DNA of 64,000 bases from Gracilaria domingensis (GCA_022539475.1 VCMS01000206.1:52437-116436); one strand, 5' to 3'; positions 42,461 through 52,353 are shown, numbered from the stretch's first letter. Notes: generated by a model from the letters alone, not told the origin. Program-made: numbers and translations.

Positions 42461-44605
42461 GTTCCCGGCTCAAAAGGTAGAACAATTGAAGCTGCTATCG
42501 AAGACGTAAGACCATCCGTACATGACAATGAGCTTGCTACCGCTGTTCAGAATGCCATTGATCACCTGGACAGGAATTTGGACGACCTAGTGGAGCAGAT
42601 CGAAGAATCTGGGATCCGGTACAGCACGGCGAACGCGGAGGAAGAAGAAGATATGGGTCCGTCTCAGGAACAAGGTAATGCCGTTGTGGAAGAACAAGAC
42701 CCTATTGGACCTAATTTGCCTAGCGTCGGGGATAAGATCGAAGTCTTTTGGCCTATTGATCAAGCTTTCTATCCCGGAACTGTCGAGGAATATGATTCTG
42801 CGACCAATAAGTTTTCCGTTCACTATCTTGATGGAGACAAAGAACAACTGAAGCGCCAGGATGAACTCTGGAATTACTTGCCGGCAGAAACGTCTACCTC
42901 CGATAAACAAGTCAGTAGCGATGAAGGCCCTGCTGTTGGTGCTGCCGAAGTGGAGCTGACTCCTGGTCAAGAGCTTGAAAGCGAAGAGCAGCAGATGGTC
43001 AAGACCTATCACGATGCGTTTGGTACAGTAGAATTTATGTTACACCAAGCCCAAGGACTTCCCTCGTCCGCGATCCAAAACGCGTATGAAAAGGAAGAGA
43101 AATCTTTCAAGCGAATTGTTCGAGATGTTGCAATTTCCGATGTACCGAAGAAAGCTAATGTCGTCACGAGCCACGTGTTTTATAAGGTGAAGAGATGCGA
43201 CGATGACTCGTATACCTTGAAGGCCAGAATTGCGGTTCACGGTAATAAGGACAGAGATAAGCATCTCCTTAAGACTGACTCTGCTACCTGCCCTCCAGTC
43301 GGTATTAGGATTCTGCTTTCACTTGTCACCATATTTGCTTGGACCCTGGCTAAGATTGATTTTAAGAGCGCTTTCTTACAGACAACGGCCAATCGTGATG
43401 TATATGTGGTTCCTCCTAGAGAGTGTAAGACTAGACACCAGCACTACTGGCTGCTGCTTTCTGCTGCATACGGATTGGCAAATGCAGGTGCAAAGTGGCA
43501 ACAACTTAGCGACAATGTCTTGAGAAAATTTGGATTTCTGCAGTTAATCTATGTGCCGCAATTGTTCTACCGACTCGACTCTGGGAAGCTCGCCGTTGTA
43601 GCCGTTAAGGTTGTGGACGGCATTCTGTTTGGAGGGGTGAGACGTAAGGTTGCTGCAGTCATCGACAGGATAAAGGCCCAACACACTCTTGGAACGATTG
43701 TGTATGGACCTGGAAAGATTCAGTTTTACGGACTTCAGGTGACACAGTTTGAAGACATGACCGTTTCGGTTGATGGAGACGAGAAGTTACAAGGGTATCA
43801 ACCAGGCATCATCAGCCGCTTGAGGCGCAAGCAACAGGACAATTCTCTCAACAGCATTGAACTGGCTTCGTTCCGATCACTCAACAGCTGCATTGGCTGG
43901 CTTGGAGTCGCTGCTTCGCCCTTCTGTGCCTTCGTCTCCAGTTACCTTCAGCAGAAAGGCCCCATTCCGACTGTCAAGGATTTGGTTACGCAAACCAATC
44001 TGCTGCGATCGCTGCAGAGGAAAGGAACGACAGTGAGGTTTGTCCGACCCCCTGCTTCTACCTCATGCGAGGTTTCTGTTGTTGTGTTTTCTGATGCAAG
44101 CCGATCGAATGATTACGGACAGTTAGGATTCGTTGCTGGTCTACTATTCGGAAACTTGGAACAGAACGCTGTAGTACACGTGATATCGTGAAGTTCGCAC
44201 AAGTCTAGAAGACCAGTTAAGTCCGTAGGTTCTGCCGAGACTCTGGCAGCCGGTGAGGCAATTGACGAAGGCAAAATGTTACGCAACGCGTTTACGGCAC
44301 TGCTTAACGTCGACGTGGGACTCTGGATCATAGTGGATTCGAAGGATCTCTACGGAACTTTGTCAACTTGTCGCAATGCCTCTGACCGATCTATTCGTGG
44401 AGATATGAGCGTAATTCGTTACGAGTTCGAAACTCAAAATGTCAGTCGAATGATATGGGTACCTGGAAATATTAACTACTCTGATCCGTTGACGAAAACA
44501 GACAGCCCCATGAGCCTTTCGTTAGAATTGCTGTTGTACAATGGGCTCATTGATATCGATTTCGCATCGGCGCTGTCTTCCAGCTCCAGCAAATCTACTG
44601 GTTGA
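42461..44605 (+). pseudogene. Copia-2 Tudor-like module, reverse transcriptase, RNase H
   Basis: Resumes the copia-2 frame after the gypsy. A Tudor-like module occupies 42707-42877 (VGDKIEVFWP, FYPGTV, YLDGDKEQL). RT shows LKTDSATCPPVGIRILLSL, LAKIDFKSAFLQT and YGLANAGAKWQQ. Its catalytic box reads VVDG (Asp 43616-43618, Gly 43619-43621) where copia-1 has VVDD, so the second metal-binding Asp is lost. A TGA at 44189-44191 replaces the Trp of the WSSHKSRRPVKS block. RNase H continues in frame (SAETLAAGEAIDEGK, VDSKDLY, NYSDPLTKT) to 44605. The defects predict no active RT from this copy. Confidence 0.88.
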
Positions 44606-44612
44606 CGAAGAC

Positions 44613-44627
44613 TTGAAAGGGAAGGAG
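44613..44627 (+). promoter_or_regulatory. Copia-2 polypurine tract
   Basis: The purine-rich run TTGAAAGGGAAGGAG ends exactly at the 3' LTR start (44628). Confidence 0.75.
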
Positions 44628-44945
44628 TATAGAATGTGAGAAGACAGTACAGCTGTATTCACATTTGCGTTATTGCCTCGCATTCGGAATACAAGGCCGC
44701 ATATGCATGGTGACAAAGCAACATCAACCAGATGACTATGACATGCGTTTAAGTGCGTTGTTGTACGTACACGTACTGATATCTACAGTGAGTACAGACA
44801 TATGCGTAGAACGTCTTAGAGTATTAATAGACGTTAGATAGCGTGGCCCACTCGACCAAGCGAAGGAGCAAGCACCAGACCTGCCCCTAGCTAGACAACC
44901 TGTTAAGAGTACCATTATATCTGCACCCAAAACTGTCTTTACCTA
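44628..44945 (+). repeat. Copia-2 3' LTR (318 bp)
   Basis: One mismatch to 34764-35081. Followed by the target duplication ACCAG (44946-44950). Confidence 0.92.
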
Positions 44946-44950
44946 ACCAG

Positions 44951-45720
44951 AGCCAAGTGGTAGTTGTACAGTAGTACACCGAGTGACACGATGTTTGAAA
45001 AACGAACGCAGGACTGCAGCGTGTCCAATGTGAAGCTATGAGTTTGAGGCCTTTTTGCACTTGGCTTTGCGGAGAGTCAACAAACGCTTCCTCCACAAAG
45101 CTACTGCTTCGTTTCATCATAGCAGCAGGTTTTGCTCAGTTGGGCTCATCAGCCAATCATTTCCAATACAATGAACACAGGCGTGCTTCTGGGTTCGAAG
45201 CCAGGGTGACACGCACAAGCCTTTCCCAGTAGGGTCCGGCTCGCCTGCTCCGGAGCGTACGGAACGCAACGCCTCGATGCCGTTAGCTCCACAACAAACG
45301 TTTCGTTCACATGGTCCATGTTGTGAGCAGTTGACAATTCGTGACGTGAACAATGCGATCAATGAGCATTTGCTCAAAATTCGCGCATGTAACGAACAAT
45401 TTTCATTTCATGCAAATTAATTGTATGACGTGTAGCGCCACGGACAATTTGTCATCTCTTTCTCCCCTTTCTCCCCGTGCCCCGATTGCCCCCAACGAGC
45501 ACTCTCGGCGCCACGCCTGGTCAGCTCTGGTCAGCTCGCATCCTGCTCTGTATTCCGCGTTACGTAAAGCGTGAACAACGTAAAGCGTTACGATAACAGC
45601 AGCTCGACAAAGAAAAGGTTATCAACACCTCCCAACTTCATTTCGACCAAAGAGACTGTGCATGTCCACAACCGTTTCTCCTTCCACTGCGTGCACTATC
45701 TACATCTTTTTCCACACGCC
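44951..45720. other. Spacer between copia-2 and gene E1
   Basis: No gene is supported. The promoter and 5' UTR of E1 should lie here. The last 60 bp before the ATG (ending TTTTTCCACACGCC) are shared with the E1-family relics in the NLR array. Confidence 0.35.
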
Positions 45721-47466
45721 ATGGACACCGGAATCGACATCCAGCTGTGGAACATCCTCAAGTATGTGCTGCTCACGATCGTACTCGCGCCCATTGCCGA
45801 GAACGCCATGGCCCAAATCACAGCATGGAGACACGCCTATCTCGTCAACCGCGGTGAGCCCATACGACTCAAATCCTCCGCTCTGGGCAACCTCGCTCTG
45901 CACCAGGAAGTCGAGACCTTACATGTTTCCAGCAGATTGTGGCTGCTGCTTTCCATCTTGCTGGCGTTGGGAATCGCTTTGCCGTTCGAGTACAGCAGTG
46001 GCGCTCAGTCACAGGTCGTTTGGTCTGAGCAGCCGTCATTTTCGATGTCGGGGGTGGCGAATGCCGCTGATGAACGTGTTCTTCTAGCTTTGGAGAACCC
46101 GGCTGATCAAAATGAGTGCGTGAATCCAACTCGAATCGCTCGTGTCGGTGAGTTCATCGTTCTGCAGCCGAGAGAAGATAAGCCACCATTTTTGAATGGC
46201 AATGTAACAGCGGAAACGCTCAACGCCCTTATCTTTGACCCAGCATACAATTGGAAACAAACAAGTCTCTTCTCTAGATTTGGGGAGAGCGAAATCCAAC
46301 TTTACGCTGGCGGTCGAGAGGGACAACAAGCTATTCTTGGTAACCCTAACAAGAGGGGAATGATAGTGGCCGACTTTGAGAGCGGATCATTATGCAAAGG
46401 CTTCATAGATGAAAGCTTCTCATGCTACGACATGGCAGGGCAACTCACGGTATCACAGTTGGCCCACTCTGTGGCCTCTGTGCTGGGGTCTTCCATCTTT
46501 CTCAGAACACAGTTTGATAACGCCGCCAGGCTTTTTCGGTTCAGAACGGGCTTGGTATCCAACGCTATGGGCAATCCGTCTCTAGAAGAGAATCTGCTTG
46601 ATCAAGGTGTAAACGAGTCTGGGTATCAGTGGCTATCACGCGTTGAAGGCGAAGATGGCACGGGTACTGTTACGATATCGACGCAAAGATTAGATTCTCA
46701 GTTGCGGTCAACCAGCTGTCAATCAGTGGGATCGGTGCGAATTCGTCCCCTTCAACTTCAGGTCGGTGAATCACTGACTGATGGAGAACCATTTATGGTA
46801 AAAATGTCTGCTAAGGGCGATCTTAAGTTTGTCAAGATAGGAGATGGTGTGAAGGCTGTGCTATTGACGCGATCTAGCCGGGGTTGGGACTGTGCCTTGG
46901 ACGATGGAAGCGCACTGTGTGTGAGCGCATCGGAGAGGAGACTCTACTACCTGAGCAAGCATGTGGATTTCGAGTACGACGTAGTATTTGTTATGCAAGT
47001 TACGCGCAATGTTGAAAGCCATGCAGATCTAGCAGTCCTTCATTCGCAATCCGTGCGCGATATCATGGAAAATGGATTTATTGCTCCTTGGGACCTCCGG
47101 AATCTACTGCCATTATCGAGTTCACCATTGGAAGGCGCTCGAAGTATCACTGCAAGATTAGACTTGGTTGTTGCTGTCTCCTCCGGAGTTCGTTTGACAG
47201 GAACCATTGAGACTTGGGCAACTGCGCTTTACTTTTCTATTTTGCTGCTTTTCTTGTCAATAGTGGTCTTTTTCCAAATCAAATCCTGGCCGAGTATAAA
47301 CATCGAAAGAATGTACCGGAGGGTAGTGTGGGAGAAAGAAACTGCTTCAGGAAGTTCGCCAACTCCGAACACGGCCCCGACGATAGATATGGCAGCCACT
47401 GTGGATGGAGGAGGCATGATGACGGCAAGCTATCAAAATATGATCCGGAAAACGGGATCTGTCTGA
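45721..47466 (+). CDS. Gene E1: triple-pass membrane protein, unknown family, 581 aa
   Basis: Not a family I recognise. The start at 45721 (MDTGIDIQLWN) is chosen because E2 begins identically; the open frame extends 50 codons upstream without similarity. Hydrophobic segments lie at about 11-29 (NILKYVLLTIVLAPIAENA), 72-88 (LWLLLSILLALGIALPF) and 498-520 (TWATALYFSILLLFLSIVVFF). Between the second and third is a roughly 410-residue domain with paired Cys (SLCKGF...SCYDMA; WDCALDDGSALC), as expected outside the cell or in a lumen. A Ser/Thr/Pro-rich tail follows. It is tandem with E2 and near the NLR-like array, whose spacers contain decayed copies of its 5' end. The function is unknown; a surface receptor or recognition protein is possible but not shown. 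Confidence 0.75.
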   Translation: MDTGIDIQLWNILKYVLLTIVLAPIAENAMAQITAWRHAYLVNRGEPIRLKSSALGNLALHQEVETLHVSSRLWLLLSILLALGIALPFEYSSGAQSQVVWSEQPSFSMSGVANAADERVLLALENPADQNECVNPTRIARVGEFIVLQPREDKPPFLNGNVTAETLNALIFDPAYNWKQTSLFSRFGESEIQLYAGGREGQQAILGNPNKRGMIVADFESGSLCKGFIDESFSCYDMAGQLTVSQLAHSVASVLGSSIFLRTQFDNAARLFRFRTGLVSNAMGNPSLEENLLDQGVNESGYQWLSRVEGEDGTGTVTISTQRLDSQLRSTSCQSVGSVRIRPLQLQVGESLTDGEPFMVKMSAKGDLKFVKIGDGVKAVLLTRSSRGWDCALDDGSALCVSASERRLYYLSKHVDFEYDVVFVMQVTRNVESHADLAVLHSQSVRDIMENGFIAPWDLRNLLPLSSSPLEGARSITARLDLVVAVSSGVRLTGTIETWATALYFSILLLFLSIVVFFQIKSWPSINIERMYRRVVWEKETASGSSPTPNTAPTIDMAATVDGGGMMTASYQNMIRKTGSV

Positions 47467-47867
47467 ATTTGCGTGACATATTTGAGTCATAGCACGCTTG
47501 GAGCCAAGACCTTGTAAATCAATTTCTTTTTATGTAAATTGTTGTTGAGCAGAAATGCTTTCGCTCTTTTGCAGCTCTCCCCCAATCAGATCATGCTCAG
47601 TGTTAAATCGAGATAGAAAGGACTCAGACGGTATACCAACTGTATGAGCTGCGTCTCCTGCATCTGAATGCCACGCATCTGAATTAGATGTCAGCCAACT
47701 GGTTTTGAGCTACTGTAACGAATTGCCTTGTTGCATACAACAGCAACCTCTTTTTCAAAATCTCCCGCATCCTCACTTCTTGCTAAAACGGAAGTGGCAA
47801 CCCATTTCAGTCTTCCTTATACATCTCCCTCCCCTCAAACGCCATCTGCCAATTTCGAGTGCACGCT
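47467..47867. other. Intergenic spacer E1-E2
   Basis: About 400 bp with no gene; it should contain the E1 3' end and the E2 promoter. Confidence 0.35.
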
Positions 47868-49556
47868 ATGGATACCGGAATCGACATCCAGCTGTGGAAC
47901 ATTCTCAAGTATGTGCTGCTCACGCTCTTACTCGCGCCCATTGCCGAGAACGCCATGGCCCAAATCACAGCGTGGAGACATGCCTATCTCGTCAACCGCG
48001 GTGACCCGATACGTCTCAAATCCTCCGCTCTGGGCAACCTCGCTCTGCACCAGGAAGTCGAGACCTTACATGTTTCCAGCAGATTGTGGCTGCTGCTTTC
48101 CATCTTGCTGGCGTTGGGTATCTCGCTGCCGTTCGAGTACAGCAGTGGCGCTCAGTCACAGATCGTTTGGTCTGACCAGCCGTCATTTTCGATGTCGGGG
48201 GTGTCGAACGGCTCTGACGAGCATATTCTTCTAGCTCTGGACAACCCTGCTGCACAACCTGAGTGTGTCAATCCCACCCGATTGATCGATGTAGGTGAGT
48301 TTATCTTTTTTAAACTGCAAGAAGATAAACCGTCGTCTCTGAATGGCATTGTCACCTTAGATGACATCAACGCTATTCTTACTGACCCAGCACAGAATTG
48401 GACAAACATGGTTCTTCACTCGAGAAATGGTGAACCCGACATTCGCCTTTTTGCCGGCGGTCCTGGAGGACAGCACGTTGTCCTTTTGGACCCTGAAAGA
48501 GAGGGCTTGTTAGTCGCCGACTTTGAGAGCGGATCCTTATGCAAAGGCTTCCTAGATGACATCTTCACATGCTATGACATGGCAGCACAACTCACAGTAT
48601 CGCAGTTGGCGTACTCTCTCGCCTCTGTACAGGGGGGCTCCCTCTTTCTCCAGACGCAATTTGATAACGCGGCAAAGCTGTTTCGCTTCAAAGCAGGCCT
48701 AGTAACCAATAGTATTGGCGATCCCTCTCTCGAAGAGAACTTGTTCGAGCAGAAGGTGAATGAGTCTGGATATCAATGGTTGTCGCGTCTTCAAAGAGAG
48801 AATGACCTTCGTCGAAGCCTCTCGATTTCAACACTAAAGTTGGATTCCCAGTTGCAGTCAACTAGTTGTGATATAGCAGGATCGGTACCAATTCGCCCGC
48901 TTCAACTTGGAATCCGTGAATCTCTGAGAAACGGACCATTTATGGTGAACGTGTCTGCTACGGGCGAACTAAAGTTGGTGAAAGCCGGAAAGAACTTGCA
49001 CACTATAATGCTAACGCGAGTTGGTGAGGACTGGAATTGTGCCGTGGAGTATTGGATGGGAATGTGTTTGAGCTCGAGAAATAGAACTCTCTATGTTTTG
49101 GGCGGCGCAACAGGTACTTACGAATACACTGTGGGATTCGCACTGCGAACGGCGCAGAGTATTGAAAGCGTTGCAGATCTAGCAGTTTTACTGGCACATA
49201 GGATGATTGATGGCAAGCGAAACGGACGTGTGGCTTATTGGGATATACAGAATCTGCTTCCATCTTCGAGTGGACCGTTGGAAGGAGCCAGAAGCATATC
49301 CCGGAGACTGAACACAAGTGTTGCTGTTTCTTCCGGAGTTCGCGCGACAGGAACTATAGGGACTTGGGCAGCGGTGATTTATGGGTCTCTTCTGCTACTT
49401 TTTGTCTTGGTAGCGCTGTTTTTCCGACTCAAGCCGTTGTCGAGTATTCAAATCGAAGAAATGTATCGGAGGGAAGTCTGGCAGAAAGACACTGAATTGG
49501 ACATTTGGAAACCCCAAATAGAGTCCCAACAATTAGAATTGAACCTGGGACGCTAA
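47868..49556 (+). CDS. Gene E2: tandem paralogue of E1, 562 aa
   Basis: Same layout as E1: two N-terminal hydrophobic helices, a long Cys-containing domain and a C-terminal helix (TWAAVIYGSLLLLFVLVALFF). The first 120 or so residues are almost identical to E1 at protein and DNA level, including synonymous sites. The large domain is clearly more divergent, though SLCKGF, CYDMAAQLTVSQLAYS and NESGYQWLSR are shared. The C-terminal tail differs completely from E1 (ends LELNLGR). The ATG at 47868 is used to match E1; another ATG lies 9 bp upstream. Confidence 0.75.
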   Translation: MDTGIDIQLWNILKYVLLTLLLAPIAENAMAQITAWRHAYLVNRGDPIRLKSSALGNLALHQEVETLHVSSRLWLLLSILLALGISLPFEYSSGAQSQIVWSDQPSFSMSGVSNGSDEHILLALDNPAAQPECVNPTRLIDVGEFIFFKLQEDKPSSLNGIVTLDDINAILTDPAQNWTNMVLHSRNGEPDIRLFAGGPGGQHVVLLDPEREGLLVADFESGSLCKGFLDDIFTCYDMAAQLTVSQLAYSLASVQGGSLFLQTQFDNAAKLFRFKAGLVTNSIGDPSLEENLFEQKVNESGYQWLSRLQRENDLRRSLSISTLKLDSQLQSTSCDIAGSVPIRPLQLGIRESLRNGPFMVNVSATGELKLVKAGKNLHTIMLTRVGEDWNCAVEYWMGMCLSSRNRTLYVLGGATGTYEYTVGFALRTAQSIESVADLAVLLAHRMIDGKRNGRVAYWDIQNLLPSSSGPLEGARSISRRLNTSVAVSSGVRATGTIGTWAAVIYGSLLLLFVLVALFFRLKPLSSIQIEEMYRREVWQKDTELDIWKPQIESQQLELNLGR

Positions 49557-49817
49557 ATGGAGCGGGGGCTTTGACGGCAAGCTATCGCTGCGAGAAGAAC
49601 ATCAGTTTGCAACTGGATGAGTCACAAGACGGGGAAGAGACACGAGGTTGAACTAGAAATGGATTCTTTTGAATATTTTAGAATGCTATTTCGTGGCAAA
49701 CGTGGCTGGATTCCTCTCCATGCCCAAGGCCGAGTAGATCTCGCAAATGTTTTATGATCCGCTTACGTACATAATCTCTGATTTTTTTTGCTCCAGAACC
49801 ATAAATGCTGCTTTGAG

Positions 49818-49823
49818 AATAAA
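49818..49823 (+). terminator. Possible polyadenylation signal of E2
   Basis: AATAAA lies 262 bases after the E2 stop, in the 330-bp convergent gap between E2 and F. Position is reasonable; no other support. Confidence 0.35.
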
Positions 49824-49884
49824 AGACCCAAATTGAACTGAAAATGCTTTATCAATTCACAAAATAAACTTTGTCGGCATTGAT

Positions 49885-51372
49885 TCATGGCACGGTCTCA
49901 CTATCATCGCTACGTTTTCGCACACGCCTCAGAATCGCGGTGATCCGATCGCTCTTCGACCCGTCTTCAACCGACAAGAATGCCTCTCCCTCTCTGTCTA
50001 CCTCCCTCGCATTGTTCTCCTCCGCCCATCTGCGAAGAATTTGTTGTTCACCAAGCACATTGTTCGGCATTTTCTTCCGAGCCGCCACCAAGGAGACCAG
50101 CAATTGTGCCACCGTCACAACCACCACCCAGCATGCCACCAGCGCCATCCCCCATTCTTCCACAGTCGCTGTCACCCGTACCTTGGAGCTTGCGAATTCG
50201 TATTCTTCCTCCCAAGATGTCCCATTCGGTACCGGCAGAGTAATCTGATCGCAGTATCGATACACGATGGCGTATTTGTTCAGATTGATTGCATCCTGCG
50301 GAAAGGTCCGCGCGAGAAACGAAGCATATGCACTGGCATTAGCATTGGAATCAAGTCGTTCTTCTCTTATCCCCTTGAAGTAACGCGGTATGCGTGTTCG
50401 GACCTCAAACGCCACTGCCGTGGTCCATTCAGACGGGCCGCCATCATCCATGTTTCCTGCATCCCGAACAAAGCTCGTACCATAAGTGAGAACCAGCGAG
50501 CTGTTTTCATGCTCACCATTCACGCATCCAACTACTTGAACGACAATCGTGTCTTGGTTTTGAAGACCGGATGTGAACCCGATGCAGTGCACAGAGCTTT
50601 TTGGGATCTTCGTACTAAAGAACGAAATGTAAAACTGGGACGAGTTCGTAGAAAACGTCTTTCTTTCAAACACGTCATTGGAACTTACTCTCAACACAAT
50701 TAACGTGTGCGAAATGTCGCCAACGCGTTCTTCTGAGTTCCTGTTCAGCGTTTGGATGAGATCGAGGACGTCCGAAGACTCCTTGCTCGTGATCGAAGGC
50801 GGATAGATACCATCTCCTTCATACAATCTGTTTTCCTCGACGGCTTCACAAAGTACCCGCAGTCCATCCTCTGAAATAACAGCGTCGTCGTCCGTGCCAC
50901 TGCCGGCAACCCAGATGGGGCGGTAAAGCCGGTAGGTGTTCCTCTCAAATATGACACATTGTTCGGCGATGAATGCAAGCTCGAGAGCGTTATCACTTGT
51001 GAAGATGTCATCCAGCGAGCATACCCCTGTTCTGTATTCCACTCGCGTGACGTTTCCTCGATTGGCGTAGCGAATGGCTCTCGAGTCCACCGCGTACTCG
51101 AGGGCAATCTCCACAGTGTAGGCCACGGCGGTGACGAAAAAGAGCACCGAAGCGGATAGAAGATGAGCGGATGTGGGAATTCTAAATAGATTATATCGGT
51201 CTATACGATACCCCGATACGGACACTGGGCGTCCGCGATGGAGGCTTAGACGCCGACGAAAGTGCTCAAGAGTATCAAGACTCTTTCGCACGATTATGTC
51301 GATCACAACATTGAGGATGAGGTATCGGAGAATGTTGAAAGCGCTGACGTCTATGTTGGTGCGGATTGCCAT
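49885..51372 (-). CDS. Gene F: divergent member of the E1/E2 membrane family, 495 aa
   Basis: Opposite strand and convergent with E2. The layout copies E1/E2: NILRYLILNVVIDIIV near the N-terminus, a basic loop (LEHFRRRLSLHRGRPVSVSGYRID, compare AWRHAYLVNRGEPIRLKS), a second helix (LLSASVLFFVTAVAYTVEIAL), a long domain with several Cys and N-glycosylation sequons, then VTATVEEWGMALVACWVVVVTVAQLLVSLV matching the E1 end GTIETWATALYFSILL. A charged tail follows with Arg-rich stretches. I prefer Met at 51372 (MAIRTNIDVSAFN) over 51426 because it aligns with MDTGIDIQLWN. Overall identity is low, so kinship rests on layout and end motifs. Confidence 0.7.
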   Translation of the reverse strand: MAIRTNIDVSAFNILRYLILNVVIDIIVRKSLDTLEHFRRRLSLHRGRPVSVSGYRIDRYNLFRIPTSAHLLSASVLFFVTAVAYTVEIALEYAVDSRAIRYANRGNVTRVEYRTGVCSLDDIFTSDNALELAFIAEQCVIFERNTYRLYRPIWVAGSGTDDDAVISEDGLRVLCEAVEENRLYEGDGIYPPSITSKESSDVLDLIQTLNRNSEERVGDISHTLIVLRVSSNDVFERKTFSTNSSQFYISFFSTKIPKSSVHCIGFTSGLQNQDTIVVQVVGCVNGEHENSSLVLTYGTSFVRDAGNMDDGGPSEWTTAVAFEVRTRIPRYFKGIREERLDSNANASAYASFLARTFPQDAINLNKYAIVYRYCDQITLPVPNGTSWEEEYEFASSKVRVTATVEEWGMALVACWVVVVTVAQLLVSLVAARKKMPNNVLGEQQILRRWAEENNAREVDREGEAFLSVEDGSKSDRITAILRRVRKRSDDSETVP

Positions 51373-51426
51373 CGTCTGTCTCTTGCAGATGCTAGTTTTT
51401 GGCGAGGGTCGTCCAGAAATTGGCAA

Positions 51427-51870
51427 GGGTCGTCCAGTAAATTTTTTGAAAAAATATCGAGATCAATTATTTCAAAATTTGCAGATAATTGCTTGGGTCG
51501 TCCAGAATCTCTGTGCAGTAAATACTGGGGGGTTTTCCACTCGTGCTAGTTATTTAGTCGAGGGCTACCTGAACCGTATTTCGCGAAGTCTAGGTTCAGT
51601 TTCCATTAAGGTGCACATTACACGATACCTTCTGCGGAATGATACCCTGCAACGCATGGAATACTAGTGCTAGTACAGATGATGTCCATTATGAAATCAT
51701 ACCGTTTTATTCGTATCTATTCTTCTATCGACCGTTTTTGCTAACCACTACTTCGCTATATTACATATACCATTTCCCCATGATGAAGCGGGTGTAGGCG
51801 CAATCTGCGGAAGATGCCGCAGACTGCACCTCCACCATAGTGCTGGATCGGTAGAACACATACGCACTCC
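51427..51870. other. Spacer upstream of gene F
   Basis: Contains the presumed F promoter. A short repeat of GGCAAGGGTCGTCCAG-like phrases occurs at 51405-51435. No gene is supported. Confidence 0.3.
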
Positions 51871-51955
51871 GAGAGGATGAGGCGCGAAGCGCCTCATCCT
51901 CTCCGTTCCTCATGTAGGGAACCATGCCCAGATGCATGGTTCCCTACTTGAGGAA
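51871..51955. repeat. Two adjacent perfect hairpins
   Basis: The first hairpin has 15-bp arms (51871-51885 and 51889-51903) with a GAA loop. The second has 13-bp arms (51915-51927 and 51934-51946), extended by outer 7-bp arms (51906-51912 and 51949-51955). Perfect pairing in both suggests recent origin or selection. Neither has a T-run after it, and this is eukaryotic sequence, so terminator function is unlikely. Confidence 0.75.
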
Positions 51956-52000
51956 CCTGCACCTGCAACTCGTGAGCTACCTCCGCATCAAAAGTCATTT

Positions 52001-52353
52001 ACCTGTATACGCAAGCAGAAAGTATCCATAAGTTAGTCAATGATCCGTTGGATACATTTGAAATGCGATGGAACGTACCATTGAAACAGAAACGTTGCGC
52101 TAGAAAAGTCGAGGGACCTGGTAACTCGCAAACGGAAGAAGAAGCAGGAAAGGGATCGGTTAGATTACCAGCCCACCATATCATCGTAAACCGCGAAAGG
52201 TGTCGAAGCGAGAACTCACAAGCAAGGACACCGAGAATGCCCATGCAGCAAACATACCGCAAGACGCGATAAACGAGAATCTAGCCTATATCCCAAACAA
52301 GTACCAGAATCGCCTATCCCGAACAGTCAGGCAGTAAAACGACCAATTTCATT
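52001..52353. repeat. Direct repeat, copy 1
   Basis: Starts ACCTGTATACGCAAGCAGAA and matches 52408-52730 with scattered substitutions and small indels. A short peptide (TQAESIHKLVN, RWNVPL) is readable in both copies but the frames diverge afterwards. Confidence 0.75.

Larger units (their letters stand above)
34764..44945 (+). mobile_element. Copia-2: young Ty1/copia element, split by a gypsy insertion
   Basis: The element is bounded by 318-bp LTRs differing at one base and by a 5-bp target duplication ACCAG (34759-34763 and 44946-44950). Without the nested gypsy it is 5,191 bp. Order: LTR, iMet-half primer site, gag, protease, integrase, Tudor-like module, reverse transcriptase, RNase H, polypurine tract, LTR. 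This integrase-before-RT order is diagnostic of copia. LTR ends are TA...TA rather than TG...CA. Coding has two nonsense codons and a changed RT catalytic residue, so recent insertion probably used proteins from another copy. Confidence 0.92.

Noticed and set aside
45170-45225. Possible tRNA: GGGTTCGAAGCC resembles a T-loop
   Set aside because: No 5-bp T-stem, no matching acceptor stem and no D or anticodon arm upstream at proper spacing.
51871-51955. Rho-independent terminator
   Set aside because: Strong hairpins but no following T-run, and the sequence is eukaryotic. They are described as repeats instead.
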